A stretch of 64,000 nt of DNA. Origin: Dicaeum eximium. Lineage: Eukaryota > Chordata > Aves > Passeriformes > Dicaeidae. The stretch spans positions 696,206 to 760,205 of the forward strand of contig VWZP01001599.1 in NCBI GenBank assembly GCA_013396995.1, written 5' to 3'. Below, piece after piece: positions 27,101-36,950 of the stretch. The translations under genes and the position numbers were made by a program. Each line of letters begins with the position of its first letter. Within the stretch, counting starts at the first letter, position 1. Below the pieces are notes generated by a model. The model made no database searches and was not told the DNA's origin. It saw only the letters and a list, made by a program, of their open reading frames with translations.

Positions 27101-30100
27101 ACAGTGGGTATGAGCAGATATCTGCAGCACGTGAATCCTTGGGCAGCAGCTGACTGCCCTTGTATGAAAGCTCAACTGGCACCTGTGGATTCTTTCTGTG
27201 ATTTTACAGTTGCGGGAGGTGAAAGAAAAATATCTTCAGTCTGAGCGTTGTGTTCAGAACTTGATGGCTAACTTGGATGATAAGGATAAAGAGCTAGCTG
27301 CTGTCCAGGAACTGCAGGACCAGCTGTCAGCATGTTTGGAGAATCAGACTACTGTGAAAGGCCTGGAAGAACATGTGCAACGGTAAAGGAACAGTGCAGT
27401 GGGACAAGGTGTCTGTTGCTTGCAGGGGCTGGGAGGAAACCACAGGACACATACTTTGATTTTCACGGGCACTTTTGCTTTAAGTTCTGCGACTTCATGC
27501 TGTATATCTGTGATTGGTCCTTGTTCTGGTGGATTTTCTGGCCACAAGATCTATATTTATTTTTAAGCCTTGAAATTGAAAACACCAGATTGGAAGCCAC
27601 TGTCCAGCAACAAAGTGACAGGATTGAAGCCCTGCAGAGAGACCTGCAAGCCTCTGCCTCTGTAAGCTGCTCATAAATTTCTCTTTTAAGAACTTCTGAG
27701 CCTAGTTACCTAGGAAGTAACACAGCTTGTGTTCATTTGCTAGTAGAAGTTTTGAAGGTACTTGAGATGAATCCACTTATTTGGGGAGTGGGTATGGGCA
27801 GATATCTGCAGCACATGAATCCTTGGGCAGCAGCTGACTGCCCTTGTATAAAAGCTCATTTGGCAACTGTGGATTCTTTCTGTGATTTTACAGTTGCGGG
27901 AGGTGAAAGAAAAATATCTTCAGTCTGAGTGCTGTGTTCAGAACTTGATGGCTACCTTGGACGAGAAGGAAAGAGAAACAACAGCTTCTGCCCTGAAAGT
28001 TCAGGAGCAGCTCTCAGTGTATTTGGGGACTGTGAAACAACTTGAAGAACATGTGCAACGGTAAGAGAACAACACAGTGGGATGAAGTGTCTGTTGCTTG
28101 CAAAAGCTGGTTGGAAACCAGAAGATAGATGCCTTGTTGCATCAGAGCAAATCATTATGGTTTTGAATGATGCTCTTGATTTTGAATATTTTACTCTGTT
28201 CTTTTGGAATTGGTGCTCTGGCAGATTTTTATAATAAGATCTGTATTTCTTTTTAAGCCTTGAAATTGAAAACACCAGATTGGAAGCCACTGTCCAGCAA
28301 CAAAGTGACAGGATTGAAGCCCTGCAGAGAGACCTGCAAGCTGCTACCTCTGTAAGCTGCTCATCAATTTTCCTGTTGGTGAATCCTGAGCCTAGTTACT
28401 TATTTCTATAGGGAAATTTTGTAGTGTGGTTTTCCCAGAGAGCCAAGGAGAGCTCACTTCCACCATTCTGCTGAATAGAGGCTCCTCAGAAAGTAGCTGA
28501 GGATCTATCTGGCTTTCATAGCAAGTGGCCTTTGAGTGTTCTCTATGCCCTGTTCCACAGAGATAGTGCCCTTTCATTAGTAGTATTGAATAGCAGTACT
28601 AATTTGTGCTTCATCCTGAGTGGTAGCTCCAGGGTTCTGCCATAATTGCTGATGGTAGGGAGGAGGCACAGCTGCCTCTCTGAGCCAAACTGGGCCCATG
28701 ACCTTGGGTACATGCAGCTGACAGGTAGGGAGAGTTCTCTTTTTCTTTGTGGTGGTTGAACGTGCACTGGCACCTTCTCTTTCAGGCACATGCAGCCTCC
28801 CAGGACTTCATAAAACAAAGCAGAGCCAGTCATCATAACTCACCGATCAACCAGCTGAAAGACAGAATTAGAGATCTTGAATGTGAATTGGACAAGATAA
28901 AAAATACTCAGCAAGATAGTACCTTTCAAAAACAATGTTCACAAGCAGAAGTGGAAAAGTACAAGGAGCTGTATCTGAATGAGGTGAATATTAGCAAATG
29001 CCAAGCAAAGGAACTGGAAAGGCAAGTCCATATTTTTTGGAGTGGTCATAAAAGTAACTCTTGTTTCCTCATGCATTTTCGTTCCAAATCACTCTTCTTC
29101 ACCTGCTCAGTGTTGTGTGGGAGCATGAGATGGCATAATTCTGGTGAAAGACCCTTCCCCTTCATCAGCCTTCTCTTCATTTCTCTTTAGTGTTTCAACA
29201 GCAACACCACGTAGCAACATTATGGCATTAACAGGATACTTTTCAAGTTGACATTTTTTTTAACTGGCAGCTTTTTTACCATTGTCTATAATCTCTTCAT
29301 CCTGTGTACCACACAAAAGATTAATTTCATGTCCACTACTCTGTGAGTATGAATAGGCCCCTCAGAGAACAGAATTAGATTCAGTGAAGGAAAAATAGAA
29401 ATTATCTTTTTTGGTTTCTGTTTAAGCAGTGGCTCTGAGCTTTGAGCTTTCATTGGGACAGAGGGTCCAGCCCAGAGTTGTTAGAGAGGTGACATACCTT
29501 CCAGAAGAAGCTATGTAAACACATGGCTTTCATAGAAGGCTTTGAAGCCCTCATGCTGAGCAGTCCTAAGCATTGGTGACACTTGCTGCTCTTTGCACCT
29601 GGGGTAACCTTAGAAACAGGCCCTCCAAACAAGCTTAGGTCAAATGATGTGCTATTTTTGGAGGCTCTTCATCTCAAAAGTCAAATAATAGTCAAGGACC
29701 TGGAGAGCAACTTTGGCAAAGTGTTGCTACCAAAGGTGACTGTTTGTGTACTTCCAAATGTTCCAGAGCTAATGAGAGGCTTGAAGAAGCCAATGCTAAA
29801 CTTCTCCGGGAGCGCCATAAAAGCAAATCGTTAATCACAAGCAGCATTGTCAGCGGAGGTCTGGCTGCAACTCCAGTTCTGTATTCAACTGCACTGGGAC
29901 ATCTTGGCAACAATTTGGGACTCAACAGAAGTCTCAGTGTAGGAGGAAGCTTCCTAAGCCAATGTGAAAAGATCTTATCATCAAGAAAGAGGCTGGCAGC
30001 CTCTATGGCCAAGGTAAGAGTTTTGAAATACCATTCTCGACTCCTGCTGAAGAGTAGCCATACACAAGGTTCTCCCTTTTAGCCTGAAGTTAGAATCCAT

Positions 30101-32847
30101 TTATTGTTCCAGGCCGTATTGTCTAATAGGCCAAAGCAACTGCTAATCCTCAGAACAGTGCACAGCTGTACTTTGTAAGGCTGAAGATTTTTGGTCATCA
30201 GGGTTGTAAAAATTTTAAATGCTTAAAACCTGGTCTTCCCTCTCTGAGTTATAAGTAGGAAGTACTGTTAGTAGTCTGTGTACCAGAATTTGGAAGATGG
30301 GGCCTTAGGCAGGGGATGTCTCTGTTACAAGTATTGCAAGAAGATTTTGGGACTCAAGGCCACTTTTTATACTTACCAACTGTCAAGCTTCCATCCTAAC
30401 AGCTCTGCCAAAAGCTGCTGCAAATGAATGTGGGTGTCTTGACGTGGGAAAGAATAGTGAACTCTGCTAGCTGCAACCAGTGTGAATTGATGGATTTATG
30501 AAACCAGTTTCCCTACATAATGTGAGAAAGGGAATATCAGCTTCTTTTTCTGGTTTCATTTTCCAACCGCCCTCTTGTATTTTAGTGGTCTTTCTACTGT
30601 GAGCTTTTTTCCTTGCTTCATGTACATGTAGGCCATGTTCTTGTGTCTCACTGTAGACCTTTCAACTTAGGGCTGTTAGTCAGCTGTGATGCCCTCTCCA
30701 GAGGGCTGGGGGCCAGGAGAAAAGTGGAGACACTGTCAGAGTCCTCAAAGGTGTATTTTCATTCAAAGGCCTTTTCATTCCTTTCCAGAGAAATCCATGT
30801 GTTGGCTTTATTTCCTCCTATTTCTCTTTTCTCAAGAGGGGATGAGAATCACAAAAAGATTACTAAAATAAATAAGAGGCAGACAAGACCTTTTCTTTCT
30901 CTTGGTTCATCTGCACATGTTACAGAAGGTCCTGTGGACATTCTGGTCATTATGAAGGCTTCATAAACTGCGAAAAGCACTTTTCTCCAATAGTTCAACT
31001 ACTATGGCTTTGCTTAGGATTAGTCCTGCTTTAGGTCATCTTTTGGTCTAGGCCTGAAATTTCCTGCTTCTTTCCACTGCCCATTTCTCAATTTCATGTT
31101 CTGGAGGGGTCCCTTTTCCCCAGGATTTTACTGTTCACTTGAGGGTTGAGGAGAATTGCTTTTTGGCACCACTGAGAAGAGTTTGGCTCCATCTCTGTTA
31201 ATCCACCCCCTGGTAGTTAATCACCTGAGCTTTGTCTGCTCCAGGAAAGAAACAGTCACAGCTCTCTCAGCCTTTCCACATAGCTCCTGTGGTCCAGGTC
31301 CTTTGGCACCTTCTTGGCCATTGCAGGCCATCATCTCCATTTGGGATGATATTTTTAGGTTTTATCACATTGTCCGTGGGGTGTAAAAATGTTTTAGGAG
31401 TTTTAGCAGTTACATTTGGGTCATATTATGTCTTAACTGTATATCTGATGCATAATTCTAGGTACATCAGGAACTGGATGAAAAAATCACTAAGGAACTG
31501 GAAGAAGGTAACGTGTCATTACATTAAGAGTGTTATTAAGGAAAAAGGTGCCTGTTTCTAAGTCTCAACAGCTTTCAAGCCATTATTTTCAACTTCTTCT
31601 GCTAAGAACAGAGATTTTTTTCTGCTAGCTCTCCAGTTTAGACCTGAATGAGAAAAATTCCTGCTTCTCAAAATATTGCATATAATGTTATCCACTTTGC
31701 CTAGAAAAAAAAAAAGCAAAAAGAAAATTCACCTACTGCCCCACACAGAAACACTCAGCTTAAGATGAAGTTGCTGTTCACTAGAGTTAATCTCCAGCAA
31801 AAACAGCAAAGTGGCCCCCAGATTTTTATAGATCTTTATAGACTTCAGCCATCCCTTTCTTCCCTGTACCTGGATTGCATTCGGTATGAAACCATACTGT
31901 ACATATTCTTGTTAGATCTTGGTTTGTCTTGCTATGATTCATGGCTTGTCTTTGCAGCTTACCTGTTGCAGTCTTGTTTTGAATAAGAGGAACATGATCA
32001 GGGATAAAAGACAACATTTCTTTAGGAAGAGATCATTCAGCAGTGTTTAGGCAAACATACAGGGTTTGCAGGGACTGCAGCTCTGTAGTTGTAGTGTTCC
32101 AATAAAGCACAGCTTTGCATGTTTAAGGAAAGCAAAGACTTCAGGCTGAAGAGCTCTGCAGGGACTACATTAAGCACTGTTAAGGGCCACTGGAGACTCA
32201 TGGAGTCCTGGAAGATGTTCAGTGTGTAGCTGTAGGCACACAGTTTGTGGTGATTGGGAATGGGGCTGCGGCTGAGCCTCATCCCTAATGGGCTACAACT
32301 GTGTAGGACAGGTGAAGAGTATTGAAGGCAAAGAAACATGGAATGCTGTGAACTGACCAATCACAAAAGGGTAGAGAGGGCACACAGGTGTAATGCATGA
32401 AAGATGAAGGGTATAAAAGGTTGTACTGAAAAAACAAAGCACTGATGCTTGAAACCTTCTTCAGTGTCAGTTGTACCTCTGCCATCATGTAGTCTCTGGA
32501 ATGTCTGTCAGTAGCTTTAGAAATGCTGTTGACTGATAAGCACATCTGCACAAAATGTGTTTTTTCCTTTGTGCCCAGCTCTTCCATTTTTAGGTGTCCT
32601 TGGAAATGTTAAAGTCTCGTTCAGGATTGCAGACTCTTGAGTTATGTAAAATCTTATTACAGTGCTTTATTTCTCCCTGTCTGCTGTAAAAGTAACACAA
32701 GGAATCTTCTGTCATTTCCCCCCAGCCACTGCTGAACTTGAAACTGGATGTGCCAGATCTTCAAAAAAGTTTCATTTGCACCAGGATCCCCTTTGCAGAG
32801 CAATAGAGTACTGTGATGTTTTAGCCAAAAATTACCTAATTAAATGA
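20885..32847 (+). CDS. Short ANKRD26-like gene (complete, 15 exons)
   Basis: Joining 20885-21120, 21663-21777, 22031-22204, 22293-22399, 24175-24265, 25232-25407, 25593-25686, 27210-27382, 27568-27661, 27894-28060, 28258-28351, 28786-29021, 29767-30013, 31462-31507 and 32726-32847 gives 2172 nt, 723 residues plus TGA, with every splice phase matching. Residues about 79-211 are ankyrin repeats. About 212-680 are coiled coil with the family's EHVQR/LEIEN.RLEAT and RIEALQRDLQA blocks and a DUF3496-type end, closing with EYCDVLAKNYLIK. Compared with the paralogue at 36626 it lacks the fourth ankyrin exon, the acidic middle and the DDSW/SPWDSE regions. Vertebrate ANKRD26 acts at centriole distal appendages; whether this short form does is unknown. 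The start at 20885 is the only in-frame ATG close to the homologous leader. Exon 1 has a weak donor, so expression and start are the uncertain parts. Confidence 0.75.
21663..21777 (+). CDS. Upstream gene exon 2 (ankyrin repeat)
   Basis: Acceptor tttttag and donor AAA|gtaagt. Encodes an ankyrin repeat with 'LLHLASANGHADVIRYL' and 'TPLMK'. 115 bp, the same length as the paralogous exon 38616-38730, but about 31 of 115 bases differ by hand alignment. Confidence 0.85.
22031..22204 (+). CDS. Upstream gene exon 3 (ankyrin repeats)
   Basis: 174 bp, phase 0 at both ends, acceptor tttccag and donor CAG|gtaacc. Carries 'LLEHGADPNLADADGNTALH', the strongest ankyrin match in the gene. The first 154 bases and the last 10 intron bases are identical to 38953-39116 in the paralogue. 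Confidence 0.92.
22293..22399 (+). CDS. Upstream gene exon 4 (ankyrin repeat)
   Basis: 107 bp, acceptor cctttcag and donor AAAG|gtgagg. Encodes 'EGYTPLNLAVSTQHEEML'. It ends in phase 2, which fits the next recognisable exon at 24175 even though the paralogue has an extra ankyrin exon at this point. Confidence 0.85.
22400..24174. other. Intron where the fourth ankyrin and central exons are missing
   Basis: Searching by eye for the paralogue's next exon (39874-40011, PLMTAASGGELNLISVLL) found nothing here. The interval instead holds LTR-like material (23004-23060 and 23430-24085). The splice phase across it is preserved. Confidence 0.6.
23430..24085 (+). mobile_element. Probable ERV LTR fragment
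   Basis: Blocks 'gaatccagggcacagagaat', 'ggtttttagtatgg', 'tccattttctgcagtgttgg' and 'gtgattagttaaaaagagcc', a 'taaaagaccttgcac' segment and an AATAAA near 23936 follow the order of a songbird ERV LTR. A short piece of the same unit ('tgtgtcttgtgactt') also occurs near 23004. Family and borders are uncertain. Confidence 0.45.
24175..24265 (+). CDS. Upstream gene exon 5 (coiled coil)
   Basis: 91 bp, acceptor ctttag, donor GAG|gtatgg. Encodes 'HEADMEKDNLRLQEELERVK', a heptad-like coiled-coil segment. It takes the two-base remainder of exon 4 and ends in phase 0. A broken copy lies at 26172-26262. Confidence 0.8.
25232..25407 (+). CDS. Upstream gene exon 6 (coiled coil, unit A)
   Basis: 176 bp, acceptor ttttacag, donor CG|gtaaag. 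Encodes 'LREVKEKYLQSERCVQNLM' through 'LEDHVQR'. First of three copies of this exon (also 27210 and 27894). Phase 0 to phase 2. Confidence 0.88.
25593..25686 (+). CDS. Upstream gene exon 7 (coiled coil, unit A)
   Basis: 94 bp, acceptor tttttaag, donor TCT|gtaagc. Encodes 'LEIENTRLEATVQQQSDR' and 'IEALQRDLQA', a hallmark coiled-coil block of the ANKRD26/CCDC144 family. Completes the phase-2 end of exon 6. Confidence 0.88.
26172..26262 (+). pseudogene. Dead copy of coiled-coil exon 5 (unit B)
   Basis: Aligns with 24175-24265 ('SHEADLEKGNLYL' in place of SHEADMEKDNLRL), but an in-frame TGA follows within the exon and the flanking acceptor and donor are lost. It has probably dropped out of splicing; skipping it keeps the reading frame because exon 7 ends and exon 8 starts in phase 0. 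Confidence 0.7.
27210..27382 (+). CDS. Upstream gene exon 8 (coiled coil, unit B)
   Basis: 173 bp. Second copy of the 25232 exon, one codon shorter (KDKELAAV for KDREELAAV) and otherwise nearly identical. Same acceptor and donor, same phases (0 to 2). Confidence 0.88.
27568..27661 (+). CDS. Upstream gene exon 9 (coiled coil, unit B)
   Basis: 94 bp, second copy of the 25593 exon with the same encoded peptide, including LEATVQQQ and LQRDLQASAS. Phases preserved. Confidence 0.88.
27894..28060 (+). CDS. Upstream gene exon 10 (coiled coil, unit C)
   Basis: 167 bp, third copy of the exon. 'LREVKEKYLQSECCVQNLM' is kept, then it diverges to 'KERETTASALKVQEQLSVYL' and 'TVKQLEEHVQR'. Length differs by multiples of three, so phase 0 to 2 is preserved. 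Confidence 0.88.
28258..28351 (+). CDS. Upstream gene exon 11 (coiled coil, unit C)
   Basis: 94 bp, third copy of the 25593 exon, ending LQAATS instead of LQASAS. Acceptor tttttaag, donor TCT|gtaagc. Confidence 0.88.
28786..29021 (+). CDS. Upstream gene exon 12 (start of DUF3496-type region)
   Basis: 236 bp, acceptor ctttcag. Encodes 'INQLKDRIRDLECELDKIK' and 'KYKELYLNEVNISKCQAKEL', typical of the C-terminal DUF3496 coiled coil. The donor is a GC site, AAAG|gcaagt. Joining to 29767 restores Arg (AG+A), and no GT donor nearby gives that frame. Confidence 0.88.
29767..30013 (+). CDS. Upstream gene exon 13 (DUF3496-type region)
   Basis: 247 bp, acceptor gttccag, donor AAG|gtaaga. Encodes 'ANERLEEANAKLLRERHKSK', then a Ser/Gly/Leu-rich linker with 'NNLGLNRSL', which matches the conserved NNSLGLNR block of ANKRD26-family C-termini. 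Confidence 0.88.
31462..31507 (+). CDS. Upstream gene exon 14 (short coiled coil)
   Basis: 46 bp, acceptor ttctag, donor GAAG|gtaacg. Encodes 'VHQELDEKITKELEE', matching the QQELDKSITRELKEA segment of the family. Phase 0 to 1. Confidence 0.82.
32726..32847 (+). CDS. Upstream gene terminal exon 15
   Basis: Acceptor ttcccccccag. Encodes 'ATAELETGCARSSKK' and ends 'EYCDVLAKNYLIK' then TGA, parallel to the EYVQ.LKK.YMI ending of ANKRD26. No AATAAA within 250 bases; an AATATA variant lies near 32944 and an AATAAA near 33808. Confidence 0.85.
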
Positions 32848-33109
32848 AATGCTATAGAAAGGCTCTGGACACTTTTTGCCTTTATAGAGCATCTATGGTT
32901 TCCCTTCTCCCAGTTCAGATGTGAAAACTTGTTCATTGCAGTCTGAATATAAACTCCAAGTCTATTGGATGGATGTCAAGCACAGTGCACCCACCTGTTG
33001 GGATTTTTCTGCATAGCTGGCTTCTTTTGCACTCACAGTAAGAACCATGTCTGTTTTTTCTGACCAGCAGATTGACTGATCTGTCCAGTTGGCCCAGGAC
33101 TGCACTCTT

Positions 33110-33250
33110 GGGACCCAACAGTGCTGCTCAACAATAGCAAAAACACCTTTGTACTATCATCACTGTGTTCAGATCAAATCCCAAACACAGCCTCACACCA
33201 GTCACTGTGAAGCAAATTAACTCTACCACAGCCCAAACCAGCACAGTAAC
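33110..33250 (+). mobile_element. ERV-derived fragment (also at 61020-61200)
   Basis: 'caacaatagcaaaaacacc', then 'ttatcatcactgtgttcag'-like and 'aaattaactctaccacagcc' blocks, ending CAGCACA. The same block order is present at 61080-61200. Both look like the 3' end of an avian ERV LTR. Confidence 0.55.
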
Positions 33251-33735
33251 ACACTGATGCTTTGGCTGTTGCTGAGCAGTGCTTATCAGAAGTCAGAAAA
33301 TTTTCAATGTCTCATGTCTCAGCCAGTGGGGAGATGCAGAAAAAGCTGGGAGGAGACATAGCTAGTACAGCTTACCCAAACTGGCCAAAGAGATATTCCA
33401 TAAAACACCCCATAGAAACTGGGCTGTTAGTCAGAAAGGATAGGAATCGATCAGTGGTGGTAAGCAACTGTATTGTGGATCACTTGTTTCTTATGTGTTT
33501 AATTTTTCCTTTTTTAAAAATTACAATTCTTACATTTTTTGTTTGTATCAATTATTAAACTGTTCTTATCTGAACCCACAAGTCAGGGTTTTTTGGTTAC
33601 TTTTTTCTAATTCTCTTCCCCATCCCAATGGGGTGGAGAGGGCGGTGATGTGTATGCAAGGGGTAGTGATCACAGCTCTGTGGTACCTCAGTTTGTGTCT
33701 GGGGTTAAGCCGCAGCATTTGGGAATTGAAATAAG
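33251..33735 (+). mobile_element. ERVL-type LTR, 5'-truncated
   Basis: Same family as the LTR at 4571-5143: 'gatgctttggctgttgctga', 'aactggccaaagagatattc', 'caattattaaactgttctta', 'cccatcccaatggggtgg' and 'ctggggttaagccgcagca' follow in the same order. It lies about 400 bases past the stop of the upstream gene and could supply its polyadenylation signal. Confidence 0.7.
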
Positions 33736-34011
33736 TTCTCAATGCACTGCAGTCCTACTGTCAGCAGACGTTTCTCCCTTTCTTATGGTTTATAATTTCC
33801 AAGTAGTTTAATAAAAAGAAGGAAGACAAAGGTCTTATTTTGCATTTTTCTCAACTAAAATGAACCAAACCTAACAAATCCAATTGTGACCTACCTGACT
33901 CCACAGTAACACAGAGTTCATTTCCATGATAACTGTATATTGGTAGCCCAGAAAGTGTGAGCCAGTGAATTTGTGTTGTTCTGAATATGCTAGTAAGCCT
34001 CTTCTGAATCA

Positions 34012-34165
34012 TAGTCTCACAGAAGATTCTGAGTTGGAAGGGACCCACAAGGATCAGTCATCAAGTCCAGCTCCTAAGTGAATGGGCCATAAAGGGATTT
34101 AACCCATCACCTTGGTGGTGTTAGCACCAATCTCATACAGTAACTCTTTTACTGTATTGAAAAGA
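34012..34165 (-). repeat. TguSINE1-like SINE, truncated, minus strand
   Basis: 'gttggaagggacccacaagg' (CR1-like tail) leads into 'gggatttaacccatcacc' and 'ttagcaccaatctcatacag', the reverse of a degraded tRNA-Ile box B and anticodon arm. The box A end is missing. Confidence 0.65.
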
Positions 34166-36300
34166 AAATTTCTTGTTCATCACGTAGAGGAAGCCAAAAG
34201 AAATCCTTCTACATTCTGAATGGAAAGCTAGCTATTAATCCTACCATGTGCATGGGATATGGTGTGTCAGGCTGGACTGGGAGAAAGTAAAACTGCTCCC
34301 ACTTGACTCAGCAACTACCCAATGACTCTAGAAGGCTCCAGAGCTGGCACACCAGAAGCACCCCAACTGCTGCAGCTTTCTGCTTACAGCAAAAGCTGCT
34401 GAAGTGACTGCCTGCAGGATGTCTTCTAACTATTCTGTCCCCCTCAAAGCCTCAGAGTCGCCATTACTGAGGCATGCAATGCTCCCAGGCAGCTTTTCTA
34501 AGTTGTATCACTCCTGTAAATACAGCAGTTGCAAAGCAGGTGTACTAAACCAGATACTTAGCAGCACATTATCAGCCCAAGTCTTTACTGACACTTTTCC
34601 TTCCTGGCAGACAAAATACACCAGGTGGTCTAATAGGGGAATTAGCCATATTGGCAAAGGAGAATTTCAGACTGCCATTTTATACCTCAGCTGTACAAAG
34701 ATTGTGAGCTATATTATCCAGCTACAGTGAATCATGTTGAAGGAAAGGTGTACCTACAGTAGACTAATCCAAATACCAGTGCTTATGCAACACTTAAGTC
34801 ACACTTAAGCCCTATTTGGACATCCTCCTGTGGTACACAGATCTTGTAATGAAACAAGAATTCAGGAACAGGAATGAAACATTTAATGCAGACAGAAAAG
34901 AAACAGCTGCTATTAAATAATACTGATAAAACTACAGATAAGCATAGAGAACACTGAACAGGAAAAGCAACAGAATAGGAAATACCAAAATTAAAAAAAC
35001 AAACAAACAAAAAAAAAAAACAAACCAAACCTAAATCCGAAAAGGAACTATAAAAATGAAATTAAAATTAGAAACGGATCAAAACTAAAAACATACACTT
35101 TGATATCTTCAACAGTACCCTGAGCCAACACAATTAAAGAAATATGATGAACAAAGATTGATACAAACAGCTGACAGTTGCTTTAGTGACAGAGACTAGC
35201 TGTTTCTTTTGCATCTTTTTTGGCTAGTAAGGAATGAACAGTTCCTGTTGTACCCATATAACTCTGTGACCCCATCAGCATCCCATTATCTTTAAAAGCA
35301 TCAAACCAAATTTTATCCCATTCAGCTATCAAAGTCACCAACTAAAGCTGGCATTGTAATCACAGGGGTTTTTATTGATACCATTCTGAAATATTTGACA
35401 TAGAATTAGGGTCTCCTGGTCTTAGCTGAGGAGTAACCTGTAAAATAAAACTATTTGTGGCTGAGCATGTGTCCACTTGAAAAGTTGAGATTAAGTACTT
35501 CCTCCTGAAGAGCACAGAGATGACTTGTGTTTACACCACGTTGCCATCTTCTAAATAAACACTTGCCTTTCTTGTAAGATGGCTGGAAGAAAACAAATAT
35601 ATCCAGTTAAAAAATGCATTTTGCTCTCCATTTTTCCATTCAATGGTCAGACTGACTATAGAGACTCTCAAAAGGGTTACTAATAATAATTTCTTAATAC
35701 TCATAGAACTTTAGGGTTTGCAACCTGAATCTACTTAGCTGTGGTTTCAGCAAAAGAGTATTTTTCCATATTTTTAAAATTATTCCTGTGTAGCAACATA
35801 GAAACAGCTCGAGCTGGTGCTTCTGAGGAGAGCACCTACATAAAGAACCTCCGGGCTTCTACAGCCTCACAGTGGCCCCTGAGCCAGTCTCCCTCTTCGG
35901 CCCGAGTCTTTGGCTCTTGTCCCACTCTCTATGTTCAGCGACTTCGCTGGCGTCAGCAGTCTTCATCTCCTTCGTTACCCAAAAAATCGGCAATTCCAAG
36001 CTCCTGCTGTGTCTCTCAGAGTCTGTTCACCCGACTAGCGTCCCCCAAATCCGCACCCTTGGATACCGCGAAGGTCGGCAGTTCACTGCCTCTTGTCTCG
36101 GGCTCCCACCCAAAGCCTGAGCTGCCTCTCAATCGGCAGCCTGCGATCCCAGCTACCTGGGCCCGACTTTCCTCAGCATCTGGCCAGGCACGTAACTAGA
36201 GGATGTCTGAAGCTCCGCTCCATCCCCTTTCCTCCTGTATTAATCCCTGCTGTCTGTTCTTGTCATCCACTCACCCAAGCCTGACAACGGCACCCACGCA
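34166..36300. other. Spacer upstream of the second gene
   Basis: No exon recognised. An A-rich simple stretch lies near 34994-35030. From about 35860 the sequence becomes CpG-bearing and runs into the assembly gap, so it is probably the upstream shore of the second CpG island. Confidence 0.6.
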
Positions 36301-36479
36301 NNNNNNNNNNNNNNNNNNNNNNNNNNNNNNNNNNNNNNNNNNNNNNNNNNNNNNNNNNNNNNNNNNNNNNNNNNNNNNNNNNNNNNNNNNNNNNNNNNNN
36401 NNNNNNNNNNNNNNNNNNNNNNNNNNNNNNNNNNNNNNNNNNNNNNNNNNNNNNNNNNNNNNNNNNNNNNNNNNNNNNN
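36301..36479. other. Assembly gap (179 N)
   Basis: Run of N directly upstream of the second gene's first exon, inside the GC-rich promoter. GC-rich promoters are a common cause of such gaps in bird assemblies. Confidence 0.99.
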
Positions 36480-36950
36480 AGGTTCGCCCCGCGGGAGCCG
36501 CATCGAGTCGAGGTCGCTGCTGGGAGCTCCCCTCCCCTGTCCCTGCTTGAGGCACGATACAGCCCGCCGGTGCTTCCCGCTGTCAGTCTCCTTAGACGGG
36601 ACTGTGCCTGCGTTCCCGCTGCGAGATGAAGAGGATCTTCGGGTTCGGGAGGAAGAGGAAGGGGCAGCCGCCGCCGCCCGGCAGCGCCTCTCTTCCCTGC
36701 CCCGCCGGTGCCTACGAGCTTCGGCAGAAGGACCTGGGCAAGCTACACCGCGCGGCCGCCAGCGGCGACCTGGCCCAGGTGCGGCAGGGACTGAAGAAAT
36801 ACGGCATCGACGGGCGGGACAAGGCGGAGCGGTAAGGGCGGGAGCCAGGGGCGGTCTCGGGAGCCCCAGGTGCCGCTGTCTCTGCCGCCGGGAGCTCCCC
36901 GGCGCAGGAGCGGACCGGCAGCATCGCTGTGAGGAGTGGGAGTGCGGGGA
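36480..36950. promoter_or_regulatory. CpG island / 5' UTR of the downstream ANKRD26-like gene
   Basis: Dense CpG and GC content surround exon 1 (36626-36831); the left part is lost in the N gap. The 145 bases before the ATG presumably include the 5' UTR. No TATA box is visible. Confidence 0.75.
36626..36831 (+). CDS. ANKRD26: ANKRD26-like exon 1
   Basis: ATG start, basic N-terminus, Pro/Gly run from a GCC-rich stretch, then 'LRQKDLGKLHRAAASGDLAQ' leading into the first ankyrin repeat. Donor CG|gtaagg, phase 2. Confidence 0.88.

Larger units (their letters stand above)
26340..27715 (+). repeat. Tandem duplication unit B
   Basis: Near-copy of unit A. It ends abruptly at 'gagcctagttaccta', where unit C begins mid-sequence with 'ggaagtaacacagcttgtg', so B lacks the downstream flank that A and C share. 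Confidence 0.88.
27712..28560 (+). repeat. Tandem duplication unit C (partial, older)
   Basis: Starts at the point equivalent to about 25048 of unit A and about 27022 of unit B. More diverged than A and B are from each other. Its right flank, about 28395-28560, matches the flank after A. Confidence 0.8.
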
